The notes under the pieces: model-generated
The model's input: only the letters and a program-made list of their open reading frames with translations
What the model was told of the DNA's origin: nothing
Database searches by the model: none
Translations under genes and position numbers: made by a program
Shown: in pieces, positions 6,292 through 12,365 of the stretch
Position numbering within the stretch: the first letter of the stretch is position 1
How the letters are laid out: every line of letters begins with the position of its first letter
Assembly: GCA_025964055.1 (NCBI GenBank)
Contig: JAOPZP010000590.1
Coordinates: 1-12,365, forward strand
Origin: Conexibacter sp.
Lineage (GTDB): Bacteria > Actinomycetota > Thermoleophilia > Solirubrobacterales > Solirubrobacteraceae
Reading direction: 5' to 3'
DNA: 12,365 nucleotides

Positions 6292-7522
6292 GCGGCCCCG
6301 CAGGGCGCCGGGCGTCCCCGCCCGGCCGCTGCTCGTCGGCGTCCTGGGCTCGCTCAGCGCGTTCGGCCCGCTGTCGATCGACATGTACCTCCCGGCGCTG
6401 CCGGCGATGGCCGACGACCTGCACGCCGCGCCGTCGCTCGTGCAGCTCACGCTCACCGCGTGCCTGCTGGGGCTCGCGGCGGGCCAGCTGGTCGGCGGGC
6501 CGATCAGCGACGCGCGCGGCCGGCGCGGGCCGCTGCTGGCCGGCCTCGCGGTGTACGTCGTCGCGTCAGCGCTGTGCGCGCTGGCGCCGTCGGTGGGGGT
6601 GCTGATCGCGCTGCGCTTCGTCCAGGGCGCGGCCGGGTCGTTCGGGATCGTCATCGGCCGCGCCGTCGTCCGCGACCTCCACGAGGGGCGCGAGGCCGCC
6701 CGGCTGTTCGCCGCGCTGATCCTCGTCAACGGCGTGGCGCCGATCCTCGCGCCGGTCATCGGCGCCGGGATCCTGCACGTCACCAGCTGGCGCGGCGTCT
6801 TCGCGGTGCTGGCGGTGATCGGCGCGGGGCTGCTCGTCGTGGTCGCGGCGGTGCTGGGGGAGACGTTGCCGGCCGCCGACCGCCACGCGGGCGGCCTGCG
6901 GGCGACGCTGCGCACGTTCCGGGAGCTGCTCGGCGACCGCGGGTTCGTGGGCTGCGTGCTGTCCGCCGGCCTGGCGTTCGCCGCGATGTTCGCCTACATC
7001 TCGGGATCGCCGTTCGTGCTGCAGGACGTCTACGGCGCGTCGCCGGCGGTCTTCGCCGTGCTGTTCGGGATCAACGGCCTCGGCATCGTCCTGGCCGGAC
7101 GGCTGAGCAGCCGCCTCTCCGAGCGCTACGACCCCGCGGCACTGCTGGGCGCCGGGCTGAGCGCGACGGCGACGGGCGGCGTCGGCCTCCTGCTGGCGAT
7201 CCTCACCGGTGTGGGGCTGGCGGGCGTGCTGCCGGCGCTGCTGGTCACGGTCGCCAGCATCGGGATCATCGTGCCCAACGCCGCGGCGCTGGCGCTGGGC
7301 GGCCACCGCAGCCGGGCGGGCAGCGCCTCGGGACTGCTCGGCCTGGCCCAGTTCGCGCTCGGCGCCTTCGCCGCGCCGCTGGTCGGCCTGGCCGGGAAGG
7401 GCACCGCGGTGCCGATGGGCATCGTGATCGCTGTCCTCGGCGTCGCGGCGCTGGCAACGTTCGTCCTCCTGGTCGCCAGAGGTACGGCTGGCCGCACCAC
7501 GGACGCCCGCGCCGCCCCGTAG
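6278..7522 (+). CDS. MFS drug-efflux transporter, Bcr/CflA family
   Basis: The 414-residue product has about 12 hydrophobic segments, as expected for a proton-driven MFS exporter in the cytoplasmic membrane. Family marks are visible in order. SIDMYLPALPAMADDL in TM1 is typical of Bcr/CflA proteins. Motif A, GPISDARGRRGPL (about 74-86), lies between TM2 and TM3. RFVQGAAGSFGIVIGRAVVRD is in TM4, and the antiporter-type motif C, APILAPVIGAGIL, is in TM5. The second half contains ISGSPFVLQDVYG, also usual in this family. The Bcr family is known for bicyclomycin and other drug export; the substrate here cannot be read. The ATG at 6278 overlaps pth by 14 bases and has no clear own ribosome binding site, which implies translational coupling. 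The C-terminus is a short hydrophilic tail. The stop codon TAG begins a TAGGCT hexamer. Confidence 0.93.
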   Translation: MRWAERPRRAPGVPARPLLVGVLGSLSAFGPLSIDMYLPALPAMADDLHAAPSLVQLTLTACLLGLAAGQLVGGPISDARGRRGPLLAGLAVYVVASALCALAPSVGVLIALRFVQGAAGSFGIVIGRAVVRDLHEGREAARLFAALILVNGVAPILAPVIGAGILHVTSWRGVFAVLAVIGAGLLVVVAAVLGETLPAADRHAGGLRATLRTFRELLGDRGFVGCVLSAGLAFAAMFAYISGSPFVLQDVYGASPAVFAVLFGINGLGIVLAGRLSSRLSERYDPAALLGAGLSATATGGVGLLLAILTGVGLAGVLPALLVTVASIGIIVPNAAALALGGHRSRAGSASGLLGLAQFALGAFAAPLVGLAGKGTAVPMGIVIAVLGVAALATFVLLVARGTAGRTTDARAAP

Positions 7523-7525
7523 GCT
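7520..7525 (+). promoter_or_regulatory. Candidate -10 element (TAGGCT) for the 7572 gene
   Basis: TAGGCT overlaps the stop codon of the MFS gene and matches the hexamer seen at 2500-2505. A transcript from here would carry a leader of about 40 bases with the ribosome binding site at 7557-7564. No -35 hexamer is recognisable. Weak, positional inference. Confidence 0.25.
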
Positions 7526-7556
7526 GGCGCCGCTTCGCCACGGTCCAGCACGCGGC

Positions 7557-7564
7557 AGGGAAGG
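7557..7564 (+). promoter_or_regulatory. Ribosome binding site of the giant PKD protein gene
   Basis: agggaagg lies 7 bases before the ATG at 7572, optimal spacing. It is the best Shine-Dalgarno sequence in the window and fixes the start of the long frame, immediately before a signal peptide. Confidence 0.85.
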
Positions 7565-7571
7565 TCATTCG

Positions 7572-10500
7572 ATGGCACGGTTCCGAGCGCTCCTCGCGCT
7601 CTCGCTCACGACGGTCGCGGCAGCGCTCGCGGCCGCGCCCGCCGATGCCGCGTCGGTGGTGGTGCAGCAGCGGGAGCCCGGGGACTACCTCACCGCTCAG
7701 CGCTACGAGGCCCCGGACGCGGGCCCCCAGACGCTCACCGTGGTCTCACCGAAGTTTCGCTCCGACGGTGCGCCGCTGGACAGCCAGTGGACCACGATCA
7801 CCACGCTCGACTTCGATCGCGACGGGCGCATCGATGCCATGGTTCACCTGGCCTACAGCGCCGCGCAGGGCGACGTCGTCTACCAGGTGCGTCCGGTCGG
7901 GGCGGCCTCGACGACGCAGGAGCTCCTCGGTCCGGCCACGTGCTTCGCGCCCAAGATCTTGGGTGCGAGTCCGACGACGCCGGGCACCCCGCCCATCGCC
8001 GGGCACACGCCGCTCAACCTCCGCGCCGGCACCCGGATGGTGTCGATCACCGAAGACTTCTCGACCCTCGTCGGCACCGACGGCAGGACCATCGGCGGGA
8101 TGGCCCGCTACCAGCCGATCATCACCACGATCTGGACCGCGGGCGCCAACTCACCCGGCACCCCGGCGGCCATCCAGGACTGGCTGCCCAGCGCCGCCGG
8201 CGCCGGCGCCGGCGACGGTCAGTGCGAGGCCCGCGTGACGGGCGACACCGAGCGGGGCTACCGCCTCGACCCCACCCGGGGCACCGACCGCGGCCAGCAC
8301 TCCACGCCCAGCCGGGGCCAGCGGATGCAGGATCGCACCGGCGACGTCGCCGGTGGCGAGACCGATCTGGTGGAGGCCGGCATCGACCAGTACACCGCGT
8401 CACAGCGACCCGCCTACGACGTGACCGCCGACGTGCCGTCAGGAGGCTTCGTCGATGACCACCCGGTCGACCTCGTGCTGCGGTTCGCCGACGGCGGCGC
8501 GTTGTCGTCGGCGACGTACCTGTCCTCGGCGAGCGGGAACACGCCCGACGCGCTGATCACGACGACCGGCTCCGCGGGCGCCGGCGAGGTGACCGTCCAG
8601 ATCCAGAGCGGACTGTCGGGCCTCAGCAACTGGCGCTGCTATCCCCGCGACGGCAACGCGCGGCTCGTGGGTGGAGCCGTGTGGGCGGCCAGCAGCGTCG
8701 GCAGCATCACGCTGCCGGTCACGGAGGACCCGGCGACGAAGACCACCACCGTGCGTGTCGCGCTCGACCGGGCGCTCGGCATCTACGCCGGCAACGGCAC
8801 GGGAGACCACGCCACGTTCTCGTGGGTCGCGACGTCGATGCCCATCGGCGGCGACCCCGACTACGCCCCCGACGTCGCCGGTCAGTCCGGCGGCACCCGC
8901 TACGGAGGCTGCCCGTTCGACGGGCCCGACGGCGGCCAGGGCACCGAGGTCAACCCGTTCCTGATGGTGAAGGTCACGGGCACCCTGTTCGAGGCGGGCA
9001 TCGGGCTCGTCCCCGCGATCCCCAAGCGCAACGCGCCGGTGACGCTCAGCGGCCAGGCGACGAGCGGCGGCACTTACACCTACCAGTTCGACGTCGACGG
9101 CGACGGGATCTACGACGCCCCCACCGTCGACGCCCACCGCACGCCGTCCTACCGCGATCCGACGCAGGTCGGGGTCGCCATCACGGCCCTGGACGGCACC
9201 TACGCGGTCGCCGTCGTCACCGTCGTCCCAGGCGACCCGCCACCGGTCGCTGCCTTCGAGGCCGACGAGCCCGGGCCCTACCCACTCGGTCCCGGCGGCG
9301 TGACTGCCAGCTGGACCGACCGCTCGACCGACGACCACCCCGGGATGACGCGCACCTGGACGCTGACCAAGGACGGCCAGAGGCTCGCGACCGACGACAA
9401 GCCACAGTTCTTCTACACCTTCCATGGCGGCGAGGACGGGCACTCCACGCTGACGCTGAGCGTCACCGACGACGAGGGCGCCACCTCCACGACGAGCCAG
9501 GACGTCGAGGTGCTGCCAGGCTCGGGGGACAGCGGCCTGCCGACCGCGGCGGCGATCGCGCGCGTCAGCCCGGCCGGGCGGGTCTACGCTCGGCGTGACG
9601 TCGTGTTCTCCGCGGCGTCCTCGTCCATCCGCATCGGACCGGTTCGCTTCCAATGGGACCTCGACGGCGACGGCAGCTTCGAGACCGACACGGGGCCGCA
9701 GGCCACCGTCTCGACCACCTACGCGGGCGCCGGGCATCGCGACGTGCGCGTGCGGATCACCGACGGGTACGGGACGGTCTCGACGTCGGCGCCGCTCGGC
9801 GTCGACGTCGGCGCGCCGGTCGACCGGGCGCCGATCGTCACCCTCTCGGCCCCCGACGTCGTGCAGGCCTCCGGCGACGCCCAGGTCGTGCTGGACGCGA
9901 CGGGCTCGTCGGGCAGCAACGACGACGACCGCTCGCTGACCTTCAACTGGGACCTCAACGGGGACGGCAGCTACGAGACCTCGACCGGCGCCACGCCGAA
10001 GGCGATCGCCACGCTGCGCGGAGCGGGCGACCACCTCGTGCGCGTCCGTGCGACCGACGCGTTCGGCAACCAGGCGACCGCCGAGAAGACGATCTTCGTC
10101 CGCGGCCAGGCCGAGGTCGCCCACGACTGCACCGGGCGCGAGCAGTTCAAGACCGTGTCCGACGGCCCTGCGCGGGTGTCGGGCTGCTGGACGAGCGTGA
10201 CGCGACCCAGTGCGGGGACGCTGTGGATCGCGCGCGGAAACATCGCCCTGAACGGCCTCGTGCTCCAGAAGGGGACGAAGGGCACCGCCAAGCGCCGGAC
10301 GTTCGCGGATTGCACGGGCGCTTGTGCCTCCGCCCAGGTGCTGTTCAACGACGAGAGCCAGGGCGCGCGCATCGCGCTCGATCCCAGCGACGGCACGTTG
10401 GTGTCCAACGGCCCCGTGGCGGTCCACGCGACCGGCAGCGGGGTGGACCTCACGCTCAACGACGGCCCGCTGGACGTCACGCTGCCCGCGACGACGGCCA

Positions 10501-12365
10501 AGACCGAGGAGGGCCTGATCTTCCACCCGCCGGGTGGGGCGAACCTGCTCTTCCTGAAGGTCGCCGACGAGGCCGAGGTGCGCTTCCCCGAGGCCGGCAC
10601 CGCGACGACCTCGCTGACCGCCCAGCTGCCGCCGCAGATGCCCGGCGCGGGCGGCGACGTCACGCTGCGCTCGACCGAGAGCCAGGGGATCGTCCTCGAC
10701 CACCTCAAGATCGAGGTGCAGACCGGCGTCCTGTCGGACTATCTCAAGCTGGCGGCGCTGTCGATCGAGTACGACCGCGCGGACGAACAGTGGACCGGTG
10801 CCGCGGAGCTCGGCCTGCCCGGCATCAAGGGCAAGGAGTTCGACCTCCAGGTCGAGATCACGATCGCCCACGGCCGGTTCAAGTCGATCTTCGGCCAGGT
10901 CGACGGCCTGGAGGTCGAGCTCGGACCGGGCATCCTGCTGCAGCGGATCCGCGCGGGCGTCGGCGTCGATCCGCTGGACCTGCAGGGAGGGATCGGCATC
11001 AGCGTCGGGCCGAAGATCGCCGGCACCGAGCTGCTCAGCGCCGACGGCGACCTGCGTGTCACGTTCCCGTCGCAGAAGTCGCCCTTCGTCCTGTTCCAGG
11101 TCGCCGGCAACACCAAGCTCCTGGACCAGATCGAGCTGACGCGCGGCATCCTGCGCTTCGCGACGAACGGCTTCGTCGAGGCGCGTGGCGGCATCAGCCG
11201 CTCGGTCGGGATCGGCTACTTCGACGCCGACATCGGCGGGTGGTTCACGGCGAGCCAGGTCAACCTCACGGGCAACGCCGAGGCGGGCCTCCAGCTGCTG
11301 GGCCAGAAGGTCGCCCTGCTCGGCGCCCACGCCGTGCTGTCGACCAAGGGCATCGCGGCGTGCGGCGAAGTGCCGGTCATCAAGGTCGGCGGCGGGATGG
11401 CCTACCGCTGGGGCGGGAAGTTCACGACGTTCGGCGGGTGCGACCTCGGGCCCTACAGCGAGGACCGGCCCGAGGGCCTGCCGGATGGCTTCACGGTCCG
11501 CGCCGCTGCCGCGACGCGCGTGCCCACGGTCAAGCTGGCGGCCGGGCTGCGCTCGGCGAACATCGCGGTCAGCGGCCGCGGCGCGCCGCCCAAGGTCACG
11601 CTCCTCGACGCCAAGGGCCGCCTGGTGGCCGACGCGACGGCCGAGCAGCTGACGCCCAAGGTGATGGTGTTGCAGGACGCGAACACCAACACCACGCAGA
11701 TCGTGCTCAAGAAGCCCGCTCGCGGCAGCTACGTCGTGATGCCCGCGGAGGGCTCGGCGGCGATCGTCAAGGTCGTGCACGCCGTCGACGCGGGTCCGCA
11801 GCGGGTGCGCGCGACGGTGTCGGGCCACGGTGCGCAGCGCACGTTGCGCTGGACCGTCAAGCCGCACCTGGCGGCCGGCCAGCAGCTGACGCTGGGGGAG
11901 GCGAGCCGGCTCGACGGCCCGGGCCAGGAGATCCTGACGACGGGGCGTTCGACGGGCACCCGTGCGTTCGCGCCGCAGGAGGGCCACGGCGAGCAGCGCG
12001 TCGTCACGGCCACGATCCTCACCGGCGGGCTCGGTCGTCCGCCGGCGGTCGCGGGACGCTTCGCGGCGCCGCGGACCGCGCGTCCGGCGCGGCCGACGGG
12101 CCTGACCCTGCGCCGGTCGGGCCGCACGGTGACGCTGAAGTGGTCGGCCGGGACGGCGCCTGCGGGCGGCTGGCGCGTGACGGTGGCGGCCGGATCGCTG
12201 CGCACGGTGGACGCGATGGTCGGGGCGGGGCGCCGGTCCTACGCGTTGGCGGAGGTGCCGGGGCAGTTGCCGGTCACCGCCAAGGTGGTGGGCATCGGCT
12301 CGGGCCGGGCGGCGGGCGCGCCGGGCACGGTGGCGTTGCGCGCCGGCGCGGCTCGCTCGGGCGCC
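7572..12365 (+). CDS. Giant exported PKD-repeat protein, incomplete at the right edge
   Basis: A single frame of 1598 codons runs without a stop from ATG 7572 to the window end; the true C-terminus lies outside. Order: signal peptide (MARFRALLALSLTTVAAALA, cleavage likely after about residue 26); a calcium-loop-like DFDRDGRID at 80-88; an unassigned region to about 485 with C124, C218, C356 and C447; four PKD/Ig-like repeats at about 488-552, 558-647, 659-746 and 753-843, three with FDVDGDGIYD, WDLDGDGSFE or WDLNGDGSYE; a cysteine cluster (C853, C872, C914, C918); an unassigned beta-rich region about 940-1300 (C1264, C1290); a further unassigned stretch; and a fibronectin-III-like segment at about 1508-1593. 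PKD and FnIII modules usually mediate binding or spacing in surface proteins. Ten cysteines, an even number, fit disulfides outside the cell. I see no enzyme active site. It is probably a cell-surface or secreted structural/adhesive protein; partner unknown. Confidence 0.9.
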   Translation, partial: MARFRALLALSLTTVAAALAAAPADAASVVVQQREPGDYLTAQRYEAPDAGPQTLTVVSPKFRSDGAPLDSQWTTITTLDFDRDGRIDAMVHLAYSAAQGDVVYQVRPVGAASTTQELLGPATCFAPKILGASPTTPGTPPIAGHTPLNLRAGTRMVSITEDFSTLVGTDGRTIGGMARYQPIITTIWTAGANSPGTPAAIQDWLPSAAGAGAGDGQCEARVTGDTERGYRLDPTRGTDRGQHSTPSRGQRMQDRTGDVAGGETDLVEAGIDQYTASQRPAYDVTADVPSGGFVDDHPVDLVLRFADGGALSSATYLSSASGNTPDALITTTGSAGAGEVTVQIQSGLSGLSNWRCYPRDGNARLVGGAVWAASSVGSITLPVTEDPATKTTTVRVALDRALGIYAGNGTGDHATFSWVATSMPIGGDPDYAPDVAGQSGGTRYGGCPFDGPDGGQGTEVNPFLMVKVTGTLFEAGIGLVPAIPKRNAPVTLSGQATSGGTYTYQFDVDGDGIYDAPTVDAHRTPSYRDPTQVGVAITALDGTYAVAVVTVVPGDPPPVAAFEADEPGPYPLGPGGVTASWTDRSTDDHPGMTRTWTLTKDGQRLATDDKPQFFYTFHGGEDGHSTLTLSVTDDEGATSTTSQDVEVLPGSGDSGLPTAAAIARVSPAGRVYARRDVVFSAASSSIRIGPVRFQWDLDGDGSFETDTGPQATVSTTYAGAGHRDVRVRITDGYGTVSTSAPLGVDVGAPVDRAPIVTLSAPDVVQASGDAQVVLDATGSSGSNDDDRSLTFNWDLNGDGSYETSTGATPKAIATLRGAGDHLVRVRATDAFGNQATAEKTIFVRGQAEVAHDCTGREQFKTVSDGPARVSGCWTSVTRPSAGTLWIARGNIALNGLVLQKGTKGTAKRRTFADCTGACASAQVLFNDESQGARIALDPSDGTLVSNGPVAVHATGSGVDLTLNDGPLDVTLPATTAKTEEGLIFHPPGGANLLFLKVADEAEVRFPEAGTATTSLTAQLPPQMPGAGGDVTLRSTESQGIVLDHLKIEVQTGVLSDYLKLAALSIEYDRADEQWTGAAELGLPGIKGKEFDLQVEITIAHGRFKSIFGQVDGLEVELGPGILLQRIRAGVGVDPLDLQGGIGISVGPKIAGTELLSADGDLRVTFPSQKSPFVLFQVAGNTKLLDQIELTRGILRFATNGFVEARGGISRSVGIGYFDADIGGWFTASQVNLTGNAEAGLQLLGQKVALLGAHAVLSTKGIAACGEVPVIKVGGGMAYRWGGKFTTFGGCDLGPYSEDRPEGLPDGFTVRAAAATRVPTVKLAAGLRSANIAVSGRGAPPKVTLLDAKGRLVADATAEQLTPKVMVLQDANTNTTQIVLKKPARGSYVVMPAEGSAAIVKVVHAVDAGPQRVRATVSGHGAQRTLRWTVKPHLAAGQQLTLGEASRLDGPGQEILTTGRSTGTRAFAPQEGHGEQRVVTATILTGGLGRPPAVAGRFAAPRTARPARPTGLTLRRSGRTVTLKWSAGTAPAGGWRVTVAAGSLRTVDAMVGAGRRSYALAEVPGQLPVTAKVVGIGSGRAAGAPGTVALRAGAARSGA

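Noticed and set aside
2419..6915. A 1498-codon minus-strand open frame
   Set aside because: It lies antisense to five well-supported genes, including rplY, pth and a GH2 enzyme. Its translation is low-complexity Arg/Ala/Gly/Asp-rich with no domain. Strong G/C third-position bias keeps stops rare in that frame.
6460..8238. A 592-codon plus-strand frame spanning the MFS/PKD gene boundary
   Set aside because: Out of frame with both the transporter and the exported protein; Arg/Pro-rich composition; no start signal.
7787..9598. Plus-strand frames at 7787-8458 and 8681-9598
   Set aside because: Both are out-of-frame shadows (Arg/His-rich) of the long frame that begins at 7572.
8439..11987. A 1182-codon minus-strand open frame
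   Set aside because: It is the antisense shadow of the PKD protein. The plus-strand frame has a signal peptide, PKD motifs and a ribosome binding site; this one has only Arg/Ala/Asp-rich low-complexity sequence.

Overview
The window reads as a piece of chromosome from a very high-GC actinobacterium. The best guess is the Thermoleophilia/Solirubrobacterales side (Conexibacter, Solirubrobacter or Patulibacter relatives). The grounds are near-universal G/C third codon positions, a DUF4235 membrane protein, a long CTC/TL5-type ribosomal L25 next to peptidyl-tRNA hydrolase, few Shine-Dalgarno sequences, and a very large exported PKD-repeat protein. The taxonomic placement is inference. I see no IS element, phage gene, tRNA, rRNA or CRISPR array.

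Layout, left to right. 15-329: a small soluble protein whose C-terminal half loosely resembles MbcA/ParS/Xre (DUF2384) antitoxin-type domains. 359-1255: an exported protein with four cysteines, starting at a weak TTG and possibly mis-framed at a C6 tract. 1229-1525 (minus): a DUF4235 membrane protein, overlapping its convergent neighbour tail to tail. 1664-2398: an unrecognised soluble 244-residue protein with a good ribosome binding site. 2440-2501: a perfect 31-bp tandem duplication. 2509-2967: a small membrane-anchored protein with four cysteines. 3031-4929: a secreted GH2 glycoside hydrolase, closed by an 11-bp hairpin.

5017-7522 is the recognisable housekeeping block: rplY/ctc (L25), then pth, then a Bcr/CflA-type MFS efflux gene whose start lies inside the end of pth. 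A perfect 9-bp hairpin carries the rplY stop codon in its loop and could tune read-through into pth.

From 7572 to the right edge (12365) there is one uninterrupted reading frame of 1598 codons, starting at an ATG with a clear Shine-Dalgarno sequence and running out of the window. I checked the frame line by line and found no stop. It encodes an exported protein with a signal peptide, an early Ca-loop-like motif, an unassigned N-terminal region, four PKD/Ig-like repeats (three with DGDG or NGDG loops), a cysteine-bearing junction, a long unassigned beta-rich region and a fibronectin-III-like segment at the edge. It is the dominant and least explained object here.

There is no gene-free stretch over 300 bases. 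The longest gaps are 1526-1663 (divergent promoter region) and 2399-2508 (tandem repeat). Except for the DUF4235 gene, everything is on the plus strand. Several very long minus-strand frames are codon-bias shadows.
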